64,000 nt of DNA, from contig NZ_FOIB01000004.1 in the NCBI RefSeq assembly GCF_900111765.1, forward strand, positions 682,001 to 746,000, written 5' to 3'. The notes under the pieces were generated by a model, which saw only the letters and a list, made by a program, of their open reading frames with translations, ran no database searches and had not been told where the DNA came from. Origin of the DNA: Myxococcus fulvus. GTDB lineage: Bacteria > Myxococcota > Myxococcia > Myxococcales > Myxococcaceae. Below, piece after piece: positions 18,533 to 26,783 of this stretch; the first letter of the stretch is position 1; every line of letters begins with the position of its first letter. A program made the translations under genes and the position numbers.

Positions 18533-19171
18533 ATGGCTCCTCTACTCCGACTCCACCTGCGTGACATCAGCCACTCCCTGGTGGAGGCCTGGCGCCAGGA
18601 GTTCGCGGGCCTCGACAACGTCACCATCTCCCGAGGAGACATCTTCTCCGAGCGAGAGGGACAGGTGTCCCCCAACGACCCCATCGACATCCGCGCCGAC
18701 GCCATCATCAGTCCCGCCAACAGCTTCGGGTTCATGGATGGCGGCATCGACGCCGTGTACACGTACCAGCTCGGCCAGCAGGTACAGGACCGCCTGCGCG
18801 AGCTGCTCGAGAAGGACTGGGGCGGCGAGCTCCCCGTGGGCAGCGCGGTGCTCGTCCCCACCGGCCGCGAGGAGATTCCCTGGTGCATCAGCGCGCCCAC
18901 CATGCGCGTGCCCACCGATGTCAGCGAGACGGTGAACGCCTACCTCGCCATGCGCGCCTCGCTGCGCTGCGTGCTCGCGTACAACAAGACGGCGAAGACC
19001 CCCATCCGCACCATCCTCACCCCGGGCCTGGGAACCGCCATCGGCCGCATGCCCGCCCTCCGCTGCGCGCGACAGATGAAGGACGCGTGGCTGCGCACCG
19101 TGGTGGGACCGGACTTCATCCCCGGCACGCTCCGCGCAGCCGCGACGGACGACGCCCGGCTGAAGCCGTAG
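18533..19171 (+). CDS. Macro domain protein
   Basis: This protein of about 212 aa is essentially one macro domain, a fold that binds or hydrolyses ADP-ribose derivatives. The ligand loops are visible: ADAIISPANSFGFMDGGID (loop 1 with the usual Asn and Gly-rich turn) and TPGLGTAIGRMP (loop 2). The length and the GGIDAVYTYQLG segment resemble the larger single-domain macro proteins of bacteria and phages. Two ATG codons are possible (18518 and 18533) and neither has a good ribosome binding site; I prefer the second. It does not lie in an obvious ADP-ribosylation cluster. Confidence 0.8.
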   Translation: MAPLLRLHLRDISHSLVEAWRQEFAGLDNVTISRGDIFSEREGQVSPNDPIDIRADAIISPANSFGFMDGGIDAVYTYQLGQQVQDRLRELLEKDWGGELPVGSAVLVPTGREEIPWCISAPTMRVPTDVSETVNAYLAMRASLRCVLAYNKTAKTPIRTILTPGLGTAIGRMPALRCARQMKDAWLRTVVGPDFIPGTLRAAATDDARLKP

Positions 19172-19211
19172 CGCCGCGCGGGCCCGCATCCCCGTGCTAC
19201 AAGCCGGGCCC

Positions 19212-20102
19212 ATGAGCCCTGCCCGCGAGCCCCGCTCCTCGACGAAGCAGTCCGCCCGCCCCGCCTCGAAGCGCGAGAAGCCCCCTTCCTCCGGGAAGGC
19301 CGCCCGGAACGCCCTCGCCGCGAAGTCCGTGGCCTCGGAGGCGGCTCCTCGCGGCAGCAAGCGCGGCAAGTCCTCCACCCAGAATCCCCCGGCCAGCGCA
19401 GCGACCCGTAAGTCCTCGGCCACGAAGCCCACCCCAGGCTCCGCGCCGCGCAAGTCCGGCGCCGCGCCCAACCCGCCCATGCCATCCAAGTCCGCGCCCG
19501 CCGCGAAGACGACACCGGCCGTCCCCGCCCCCACGGACGGCCTGCCCATCGTCTTCTTCGAGACCCCCGCCGCCTTCGACCGCTGGATGGAGAAGCACCA
19601 CACCACGCGCGGCGCGTGGCTCAAGTTCACGAAGAAGGGCCACAGCCCCACCTCGGTCACCTACCAGGAGGCGCTGGAGGTCGCGCTGATATGGGGTTGG
19701 ATCGACGGCCAGAAGGGCCGCTTCGACGAGACCGCGTACCTCCTGCGCTTCACCCCGCGCGGCCCGCGCAGCATCTGGTCGAAGATCAACCGCGAGAAGG
19801 TGCTCGCCCTCATCGACGCCGGGAAGATGCGCCCCACGGGGCTGGCCGAAGTCGAGAACGCGAAGAAGAACGGCCGCTGGGACGCCGCCTACGACTCCGC
19901 GCGCACGGCCACCATCCCGGAGGACCTCGCCCAGGCCCTGGCCGCCAACCCGCGCGCGCAGGCGTTCTTCGCGACACTCAACTCCGTCAACCGCTACGCC
20001 ATCCTGTTCCGCGTCCAGAACGTCAAGAAGGCGGAGACCCGCGCTCGCAAGATCGCCGAGTACGTCGACATGCTCGCCCGGAACGAGAAGATCCACTCCT
20101 GA
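19212..20102 (+). CDS. YdeI/OmpD-associated (OmdA) family protein with long basic N-terminal tail
   Basis: This 296-aa protein has an OmdA/bacteriocin-protection type domain in the last 190 residues (AFDRWMEKHH, GAWLKFTKK, WGWIDGQKG, RFTPRGPRSIWSKINREKV, and NAKKNGRWDAAY). The first 100 residues are Lys/Ala/Pro/Ser/Arg-rich, free of predicted structure, and look like the tails of histone H1-like DNA-binding proteins of GC-rich bacteria. The core family is widespread and its biochemical role is not settled. Its TGA overlaps the ATG of the ABC ATPase gene by one base, suggesting co-translation. Confidence 0.8.
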   Translation: MSPAREPRSSTKQSARPASKREKPPSSGKAARNALAAKSVASEAAPRGSKRGKSSTQNPPASAATRKSSATKPTPGSAPRKSGAAPNPPMPSKSAPAAKTTPAVPAPTDGLPIVFFETPAAFDRWMEKHHTTRGAWLKFTKKGHSPTSVTYQEALEVALIWGWIDGQKGRFDETAYLLRFTPRGPRSIWSKINREKVLALIDAGKMRPTGLAEVENAKKNGRWDAAYDSARTATIPEDLAQALAANPRAQAFFATLNSVNRYAILFRVQNVKKAETRARKIAEYVDMLARNEKIHS

Positions 20103-20860
20103 TGCCCGACTCCAGTTCCTCCCCCGTGCTCGCCGTGCGCGAGCTGTGCAAGACCTACGCGGGCACCGTCGCCGTGGACGGCATCTCCTTCGAGGTGGGC
20201 CGCAACGAAATCGTCGGGCTGCTCGGCCCCAACGGCGCCGGTAAGACCACGACCATCAACATGGTGCTCGGCGTGCTCGAGCCCACCTCCGGCTCCATCC
20301 ACATCCAGGGCGTGGACCTGGAGAAGCACCGCTCCCAGGCCCTGGAGCGCACCAACTTCGCCGCCGTCTACGCGCCCCTGCCCGGCAACCTCACCGTCGT
20401 GCAGAACCTGCGCTACTTCGGGCTCATCTACGGCGTGAAGCACGTCTCCGAGCGCATCGAGACCCTGCTCAACGAGTTCGACCTCGTGCGCTTCCGCGAC
20501 ACCAAGAGCGGCGTGCTCTCCTCGGGCGAGCAGACCCGCGTGGCGCTCGCCAAGGCCATGCTCAACCAGCCGCAGCTGCTCCTGCTCGACGAGCCCACCG
20601 CGTCCCTGGACCCCGCCACCGCGAAGGACATCCGCGCCCGCATCCGCGACTTCGCGGCCCAGGGCACCGGCGGCGTGCTGTGGACCTCCCACAACATGTA
20701 CGAGGTCGAGGAGGTCTGCGACCGCGTCCTCTTCATGTCGCGCGGCAAGGTGCTGCTCCAGGGAGACCCTCGCAAGCTGCCGCAGGAGCACGGCAAGGCC
20801 ACGCTCGAGGAGCTGTTCATCACCGTCGCCCGCGAGCCGCTCGCGCTGGGGAATCACTGA
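20102..20860 (+). CDS. ABC exporter ATP-binding protein
   Basis: This 252-aa ATPase of the ABC-2 exporter class has Walker A GPNGAGKTT, the signature SSGEQTRVALAKA (a variant of LSGGQ), Walker B LLLLDEPTASLD and switch His in TSHN. The start overlaps the stop of the OmdA gene by one base. The permease gene begins four bases after its stop, so the pair forms one transporter. The sequence resembles ATPases for drug, lipid or polysaccharide export; the cargo is unknown. Confidence 0.92.
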   Translation: MPDSSSSPVLAVRELCKTYAGTVAVDGISFEVGRNEIVGLLGPNGAGKTTTINMVLGVLEPTSGSIHIQGVDLEKHRSQALERTNFAAVYAPLPGNLTVVQNLRYFGLIYGVKHVSERIETLLNEFDLVRFRDTKSGVLSSGEQTRVALAKAMLNQPQLLLLDEPTASLDPATAKDIRARIRDFAAQGTGGVLWTSHNMYEVEEVCDRVLFMSRGKVLLQGDPRKLPQEHGKATLEELFITVAREPLALGNH

Positions 20861-20864
20861 AGCC

Positions 20865-21671
20865 ATGCGACTGTCCCGCGCCGCCGCCGTCGTCCTGCGC
20901 CAGTACTACCTGCTCAAGGGCAGCCCCTCGCGCGTCTTCCCCCTCTTCGCGTGGGTGGCCATCGACATCGTCCTGTGGGGCTTCATCACCCGCTACCTGG
21001 GCACCATCACCCACGAGCCCGGCATGGACCTGGTGCCCGCGCTGCTGGGCGCCGTCCTCCTCTGGGACTTCCTCACCCGCGTCATGCAGGGCGTGACGAT
21101 GGCCTTCTTCGAGGACGTCTGGTCGCGCAACTTCCTCAACGTCTTCGCCACGCCCATGTCCATCAGCGAGTACGTGCTGGGGCTGGTGCTCTCCAGCATC
21201 GCGACCAGCTCGGTGGGCCTCATCGTCATGCTCGTCGTCGCGGGCACGGTGTTCGGCCTGTCGATGCTCGTCTATGGCGCCATGCTGGTGCCGTTCCTGC
21301 TCGTGCTGTTCCTCTTTGGCATCGCGCTGGGCATCATCGGCACGGCGGTGGTGCTGCGACTGGGGCCGTCCGCGGAGTGGTTCATCTGGCCCATCCCCGC
21401 GCTCCTGTCCCCGTTCGTCGGTGTCTTCTACCCGCTGTCCACGCTGCCCTCGTGGATGCAGGGCCTCAGCCGCATGCTGCCGCCCTCGTATGTGTTCGAG
21501 GGCATGCGAGCCATCGTCGCCGGTGGCTCGGTGTCCTGGTCCACGGTGGCGCTGGGAGGCGGCCTCGCCATCCTCTACATCCTGCTGGCCGCCTTCTTCT
21601 TCACCCGCGTCTTCCGCCACGCCGTGCGCACGGGCCTCATCGCCCGCTACAGCGCGGAGAGCGTCAGCTAG
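20865..21671 (+). CDS. ABC-2 type transporter permease
   Basis: This 268-aa membrane protein has six hydrophobic segments and the ABC-2 pattern (ALLGAVLLWDFLTRVMQGVT near the first extracellular loop, PLSTLPSWMQGLSRMLPPSYVFEGMR near the last). It pairs with the ATPase immediately upstream. The 3' end overlaps the convergent prolyl oligopeptidase gene by four bases. The substrate is not evident. Confidence 0.9.
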   Translation: MRLSRAAAVVLRQYYLLKGSPSRVFPLFAWVAIDIVLWGFITRYLGTITHEPGMDLVPALLGAVLLWDFLTRVMQGVTMAFFEDVWSRNFLNVFATPMSISEYVLGLVLSSIATSSVGLIVMLVVAGTVFGLSMLVYGAMLVPFLLVLFLFGIALGIIGTAVVLRLGPSAEWFIWPIPALLSPFVGVFYPLSTLPSWMQGLSRMLPPSYVFEGMRAIVAGGSVSWSTVALGGGLAILYILLAAFFFTRVFRHAVRTGLIARYSAESVS

Positions 21672-23758
21672 GGCGCCGCGGCGTCCATCAACTGCTGCGA
21701 CAGGTACACGTGGTGCAGCGCCCACCGACGCGCGTTCAGCATCGGGTCGGAGTCGTTGCTGTGCCCGCCGTCCGTGTTCTCGTAATACAGATACGGCAGC
21801 CCCATGGACTCCAGCTTCGCGGCGAACTTGCGCGCATGTCCCGGGTGGACGCGGTCGTCCTTCGTGTTCGTGGTGATGTACGGCTTGGGGTAGCGCACGC
21901 CCGGCTTGAGGTTCTGGTAGGCCGAGTACTTCGAGATGAACGCCGCGTCCTCGGGCACCGCCGGGTCGCCGTACTCGCCCACCCAGGACGCGCCCGCGGG
22001 CAGCTTCGGGTAGCGCATCATGTCGATGAGCGGGCTCTCGATGACCGCCGCGTTGAGCAACTCCGGCCGCTGCGTCATCACCACGCTGGTGAGCACGCCA
22101 CCGTTCGAGCGCCCGTAGATGCCGATGTGCTTCGGCGACGTCACCTCGCGGCGCACCAGGTCCTCCAGCACCGCGGCGAAGTCATCGAACGCGCGCTGGC
22201 GCTTCTCGCGCAGGGCCGCCTGGTGCCAGCTCGGACCGAACTCACCGCCGCCGCGGATGTTGGCGACGACGTACGCGCCGCCCCGCTCCAGCCACAGCTT
22301 GCCCATCTCCGGCAGGTAGACGGGCGGCTTGGACACCTGGAAGCCGCCGTAGCCGTACACCACCGTCGGCGTGACACCAGCCGCCTTCGGCTTCACCGGG
22401 CGCACCAGGAAGTACGGCACCTTCGTCCCGTCCTTCGACTTCACCCAGAACTGCTCCACGCGGTGCTTGGAGGCATCGAAGCGCGCGGGCAGTGACTTGA
22501 TGCGCTTCACCTTCCCCGCCGCCGCGTCGCCGAGCCACAGCGACCCAGGCTCCAGGAAGCCCTCCGCGCCCGCGAACACCTGGTCATGCGCGGAGGACGT
22601 GTCGACAATCTCCACCGACGCGTTCTTCGGCATCGCCAGCCGCTTGCGCGTCCAGCGCTTCTTGCCCGGCGTGTAGACGTCCAGCGCGCCCTTCACGTCC
22701 TCGTACACGTTGACGAGCAGCAGGTTGCGCGTGGCGGCCACGCGCTCGATGCCCTGGCGAGGGCCGGGCTGGAGGATGAGCGTGGGCTTCGCCTTCGCCG
22801 GGTCCGCCTTCAGCGCCGCCAGTGGATAGGCCAGCAGCGCGCCCTGCTTGAAGCCGCCCCAGTCCTCCTCGATGGTGAAGACCACCTGCCCCTGGAGGAA
22901 GGCCTGGAAGGACACCTTCCTCGGGAACGGCAGCCGCACGGGCGCCGCGTCTCCCAGGAGGTACAGCTCCGACTCGTAGAACGTCACCCCGCGGTTGACG
23001 AACACCGCCTGGAGCACGCCCTCCTCGTCGCGCAGGATGATGGGCGACGCGGAGACATCGGTGCGCTCGCCACGGAACACCTCCGTCGCCTGCTCCACCG
23101 GCGTGCCGCGCTTCCAGCGCTTGAGCACGAACGGGTAACCGGACTCGGTGAGCGTGTCACCGCCCCAGTCACGGCCCACGAGCAGCGTGTCCGTGTCCAG
23201 CCAGTCCACGGACTGCTTGCCCTCGGTGAGCTTGAAGCCGTTCTCGACGAACTGCTTCGTGCCCGCGTCGAACTCGCGCGCCTCCACCGCGTCCTTGCCG
23301 CCGTTGGACAGGCGCACGATGCAGCGCTGGTCCGCGGGGGGTAGACACTCCTTGCCCTTCCATATCCAGTTGGCGCCCTCGGTCTTCGAGAGCGCGTCCA
23401 CGTCCAGCACCGTCTGCCAGGGGATGGTGGGGCTCGCGTAGCCCTCCGTGGTGGTGTGTCGCCACTGGCCGCGAGGGTTCGTCGCGTCCTGCCAGAAGGT
23501 GTCCACGCCGCCCGCACGGAACGAGGGACCGGGGATGCGGTCCGTGGCGGTGAAGATGCGCAGCGCCTCGGCCTGGAAGGGCTCGAAGCGCGGGTCCTTC
23601 TCCAGCACCACCTCCGTCTTCGCGTTCTGCGCGCGCACCCACTCCAGCGCGCGCTGTCCCTGCACCTCCTCCAGCCACAGGAAGGGGTCCTCCTCCGCCA
23701 TCGCCGCCGAAGCGGTCAACAGCCCGGTCAGCAGCGGCGCGACAAACAACCTGCCCAT
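21668..23758 (-). CDS. Prolyl oligopeptidase family S9 serine peptidase, exported
   Basis: This 696-aa secreted peptidase cleaves after proline in short peptides. The signal peptide ends at ASAAMA, about residue 19. An N-terminal seven-bladed propeller region is followed by an alpha/beta hydrolase domain with the catalytic triad S551 (GRSNGG), an Asp in TKDDRVHPG (634 or 635) and H666 (DGGHSND). GAGGACC lies directly upstream of ATG 23758; a longer reading to 23887 has no signal peptide. Myxobacterial prolyl oligopeptidases of this type are well characterised, and this one fits their length. It probably feeds on peptides released during predation. Confidence 0.93.
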   Translation of the reverse strand: MGRLFVAPLLTGLLTASAAMAEEDPFLWLEEVQGQRALEWVRAQNAKTEVVLEKDPRFEPFQAEALRIFTATDRIPGPSFRAGGVDTFWQDATNPRGQWRHTTTEGYASPTIPWQTVLDVDALSKTEGANWIWKGKECLPPADQRCIVRLSNGGKDAVEAREFDAGTKQFVENGFKLTEGKQSVDWLDTDTLLVGRDWGGDTLTESGYPFVLKRWKRGTPVEQATEVFRGERTDVSASPIILRDEEGVLQAVFVNRGVTFYESELYLLGDAAPVRLPFPRKVSFQAFLQGQVVFTIEEDWGGFKQGALLAYPLAALKADPAKAKPTLILQPGPRQGIERVAATRNLLLVNVYEDVKGALDVYTPGKKRWTRKRLAMPKNASVEIVDTSSAHDQVFAGAEGFLEPGSLWLGDAAAGKVKRIKSLPARFDASKHRVEQFWVKSKDGTKVPYFLVRPVKPKAAGVTPTVVYGYGGFQVSKPPVYLPEMGKLWLERGGAYVVANIRGGGEFGPSWHQAALREKRQRAFDDFAAVLEDLVRREVTSPKHIGIYGRSNGGVLTSVVMTQRPELLNAAVIESPLIDMMRYPKLPAGASWVGEYGDPAVPEDAAFISKYSAYQNLKPGVRYPKPYITTNTKDDRVHPGHARKFAAKLESMGLPYLYYENTDGGHSNDSDPMLNARRWALHHVYLSQQLMDAAAP

Positions 23759-23906
23759 GGTCCTCGTCTCCTGGTGGGGATGCGGCGGGCTCCAACACGG
23801 CTCGGCCGCGCCCATTCCAGGCCACGGCCCCTCGCCCTCCCACACAGCAGACAGCTTCCCTTGATGCCCCGGGTCCTCGCCACTCACGCCAGGTCCTGAC
23901 GACGGC

Positions 23907-24635
23907 TCAAGGGCCCTGGAAGCCCTTCGCGCGGAAGGTGAGCACCAGGGTGTCGCGGTGTCCCGCGGCCTCCAGGGGCTGGATGGGCGTGCTCTCGTGG
24001 ATGACGCGCTCGTCGTCGAGCAGCAGCGCCGACCAGGGCTCCGTCAGCGTGAAGCGGATGCCATTGGGGCCGGCGGCCTCGAACACGCGCGTCTCGCCGC
24101 CCTTGATGCCATCGCGTCCGACGAGCAGCACCACGACGAAGTCCACGCCGTCGCGGTGCGCGCCCTCGGGCGTCGGCCGGCCGATGCCGTCCGTGGTGTC
24201 GATGCGGAACTGGTGCGCCTCCACGTACCAGGGCTGCGCGCCCTTGAGCGCCGAGCCGCAGGCCGCCAGGCGGCTGAGCAGCCGGGGCCACTCGGGGTGC
24301 TCGACGACGGCGGACGTCATCGGCTCGAACCAGCGCTCCAGGCCGCCGTGCAGCGCGTTGTACTCGACGGGCTGCCAGTGCGCGCGGTGGGGCACCTGGG
24401 TGACGGTGTCGCCCTCCACGACGAAGCACGAGTGCCTGCGCGTGCGATACCGGCCACCGTCGCGCAGGTAGCCGTCCGTCGGCAGCGCGTCCCACGTGGG
24501 CCGCCACGAATCCAGCTCGGCGGCGGGGATGCCCACCAGCGCGGACAGGCCCGCGCGGTCCAGCACGGCGTAGCCCCTGTCTCTCAGGGCGTTGACGGTT
24601 TCGGAGGGAGCGCTGATGGGGGGCGAGAAGCTCAT
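23907..24635 (-). CDS. 2-oxoglutarate/Fe(II) dioxygenase (PF10014 type)
   Basis: This 242-aa protein resembles the 2OG-Fe_Oxy_2 family, which includes L-isoleucine and other amino acid hydroxylases. The iron ligands are H160 and D162 (AHRDGVDF) and H213 (VIHESTP); a downstream Arg in GHRDTLVLTFR would bind 2-oxoglutarate. The start ATG 24635 is chosen because the reading further upstream to 25013 is the antisense of the neighbouring cytochrome gene. The free substrate cannot be deduced; the closest characterised members hydroxylate free aliphatic amino acids. Confidence 0.85.
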   Translation of the reverse strand: MSFSPPISAPSETVNALRDRGYAVLDRAGLSALVGIPAAELDSWRPTWDALPTDGYLRDGGRYRTRRHSCFVVEGDTVTQVPHRAHWQPVEYNALHGGLERWFEPMTSAVVEHPEWPRLLSRLAACGSALKGAQPWYVEAHQFRIDTTDGIGRPTPEGAHRDGVDFVVVLLVGRDGIKGGETRVFEAAGPNGIRFTLTEPWSALLLDDERVIHESTPIQPLEAAGHRDTLVLTFRAKGFQGP

Positions 24636-24796
24636 GCGTCTTGCCGGCGAGACATCGTCCTTCCGGACACCGCCGTCAACCCTCGCGTGAGCCTCCGGCT
24701 CGTCGGACCCCCAACCGACACCGGACTGTTCCGGTGGGCATGGACCTCGACTGTGCACCCGTGCCCCGCTCCCCGAGGCACGGGCTCGCGCGCGGG

Positions 24797-25636
24797 CTAC
24801 TTCTTTCCGTACTCCAGCTTCACGCCCTTGCGCTGCGCGTAGATGTACGCCTCCATCGCGCGCATCCGAGGGTCTCCATCCGCGAGCGGCTTGCCGCGCA
24901 CCGGGTTCTCGATGCACCAGTTGATCATGTCCCTGAGCAGCGCCACGCGGCCCAGCTGCACCTGGTACTTCGGATACGTCTCCGGGTGGGTGTTCGATGC
25001 ATCCGGGTGACACATGTCACAGGATACCGCGATGGTGCCGCCCACGGCCGCGGCGTCGTGGAACACGCGGTGGCCTTCCTCCACGAACTGCTGCGTGGAC
25101 GCCGCCCACACCGCCTCATCGCGAGGCGTGAAGGCGCCGTAGGAGTGGCCGTCCTGGATGTTCGCGCCGGCCTCCTTGCGCACCTCGCGGCCGCCGCTCT
25201 CCGCCGTGACGCCGCCCTCGCGCACCACGCCGCCCGTGGAGGGCTGGTTGGTGCCCATGGGCGGATTGGGCTGTGGCTGCTTCTGCGGCTGCTTCGGGGC
25301 CTGCGCCACCACGCGGCGCACGGGCGGCGGGTCCCACGTGGCGTCGGGATTCTTCTGGTGCCACGCGGCCATCAGCTCGTCGGACACGCGCTGGGCCTGC
25401 TCGCGCGTGAGCGACTCGCCCTCCTTGACGCCCTTCACCTCCAGGGACGTCTGGCCGTCGCACATGCCCACCACCAGGTTGCCGTCCTTCGACACGGGCA
25501 CCTGGTGACGCGGCAGCGGCTCTGCCTTCAGCGAGGACGCCTTGGGGCGCTCGGCGGGACTGGTGGCCAGCGCCACGCCTCCCGCGAAGGACAGCAGCGC
25601 TCCGGTTCCCACCCACAGCTTCATCCGGAAGTTCAT
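24797..25636 (-). CDS. Exported monohaem c-type cytochrome
   Basis: This 279-aa protein has a signal peptide (residues about 5-24), a Pro/Gln-rich linker (residues about 115-130) and a C-terminal cytochrome domain with one CxxCH site (CDMCH) and distal Met candidates near the end. The fold region (ALLRDMINWCIENPVRGKPL, MRAMEAYIYAQRKGVKLEYG) resembles SoxA-like or cytochrome-peroxidase accessory cytochromes. It is the third gene of a tight operon after a dihaem peroxidase and a metallophosphatase, with 15 bases between it and the second gene. It probably passes electrons to the peroxidase. Confidence 0.8.
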   Translation of the reverse strand: MNFRMKLWVGTGALLSFAGGVALATSPAERPKASSLKAEPLPRHQVPVSKDGNLVVGMCDGQTSLEVKGVKEGESLTREQAQRVSDELMAAWHQKNPDATWDPPPVRRVVAQAPKQPQKQPQPNPPMGTNQPSTGGVVREGGVTAESGGREVRKEAGANIQDGHSYGAFTPRDEAVWAASTQQFVEEGHRVFHDAAAVGGTIAVSCDMCHPDASNTHPETYPKYQVQLGRVALLRDMINWCIENPVRGKPLADGDPRMRAMEAYIYAQRKGVKLEYGKK

Positions 25637-25651
25637 CGTGTCGCCTCGCGC

Positions 25652-26770
25652 TCAGTAGCTCGGGAGCTTCGTTCGGGGCGGCGCGTCCTGCTTCCCACCC
25701 GAGCCCAGGTAGCTGGCCCGGACGGTGATGGGGTTGCGCTCCCAGAGGTTGTACAGCTTGTCCACCAGACCCGACTCCAGCACGTCCATGCGTCCGTCTC
25801 CGCACCCGTCGAACTGGCTGAACGGGTCCGGCCGGTTCATCTGCACCGTGAGCTGCGGCAGGCCCTCGGGCGCGTATGGCCACGGCCACGCGGTGGACAG
25901 CATCCCGTGGAACTGGATGTTGTTGATTCGGTTCGACAGCAGTTGGTGCGTGTGCCCGTGGATGACGGTGACCTTGTCGAACGGCTTGAGCAGCGCCTGC
26001 ACCTCGTCCGCGTCGTCCGTCCAGAAGTTCCAGGGGCGGTAGTACTTGTAGAGCGGCGAGTGGCTGAAGACGATGACGGGCGTCTTCTTGTCCACCTTCG
26101 CCAGGTCCTGCTTCATCCAGGCGCGCTGCTGCTCGCCCACCTCGAAGCGGGACTGGATGCCGTTGTCCAGGCCCGCGACAATCTGCATCCGCTCCTTGGG
26201 CGTGAGCTTTCGCTCCGTCCAGAAGTCCTTCTCCAGGATGGAGTTGAGCACCACGAAGTGCACGCCCTTGTGGTCGAACGAGTAGTTCGGCGCGCCGAAC
26301 AGGTCCTTCCACATGTCCCCCATGTCGAGGAACCAGTCGTGCTCGCCCACCATCATCTTCACGGGCGCCTTCACGCTCTTGAGGATCTGCGCGCCCAGCT
26401 TCAGCTCGCCCGGCGCTCCCAACTGGGCGAGGTCCCCGCCGAAGAGGACGAAGTCCGGCTGCGGATCCAGCCCGTTGACGTCATCCACCGCCTTCAGGAT
26501 GGAGCGCACGAAGCGGTCATTGAGCTTCTGCTCGTACAGGTGCGTGTCGGAGATGTACGCGAAGGTGAAGCGCGGCTTGGTGCCTTGCGCCTCGGCCACG
26601 TTGACCAGTTGGAAGCTCTGCGGCGTGCGCAGGCCCATGCCGGCGACGATGCCGGCGGACATGCCCGCCACGCGCAGGAAGGCCCGACGGTCCAGGCGCT
26701 TGAGGCCCTCGAAGAAGGCGTCGCGCTCCTCGTGGTGCTTCGTCTCGATGCTGCGGAACTTGTTCCCCAT
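25652..26770 (-). CDS. Tat-exported metallophosphoesterase
   Basis: This 372-aa calcineurin-like phosphoesterase has the metal motifs in order: DTH (SDTHLY), GGD (FGGDLAQ), GEHD in place of the usual GNHD, SHSP and GHTH (IHGHTHQ). The N-terminus has LDRRAFLRVAG after 24 charged residues, a twin-arginine type signal. ATG at 26770 follows the stop of the peroxidase gene by 13 bases. The Asn-to-Glu change in the GNHD motif is unusual and may alter activity. The substrate is unknown. The operon with two cytochromes suggests a role in the periplasm. Confidence 0.88.
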   Translation of the reverse strand: MGNKFRSIETKHHEERDAFFEGLKRLDRRAFLRVAGMSAGIVAGMGLRTPQSFQLVNVAEAQGTKPRFTFAYISDTHLYEQKLNDRFVRSILKAVDDVNGLDPQPDFVLFGGDLAQLGAPGELKLGAQILKSVKAPVKMMVGEHDWFLDMGDMWKDLFGAPNYSFDHKGVHFVVLNSILEKDFWTERKLTPKERMQIVAGLDNGIQSRFEVGEQQRAWMKQDLAKVDKKTPVIVFSHSPLYKYYRPWNFWTDDADEVQALLKPFDKVTVIHGHTHQLLSNRINNIQFHGMLSTAWPWPYAPEGLPQLTVQMNRPDPFSQFDGCGDGRMDVLESGLVDKLYNLWERNPITVRASYLGSGGKQDAPPRTKLPSY

Positions 26771-26783
26771 GGACGGCGCCTCC

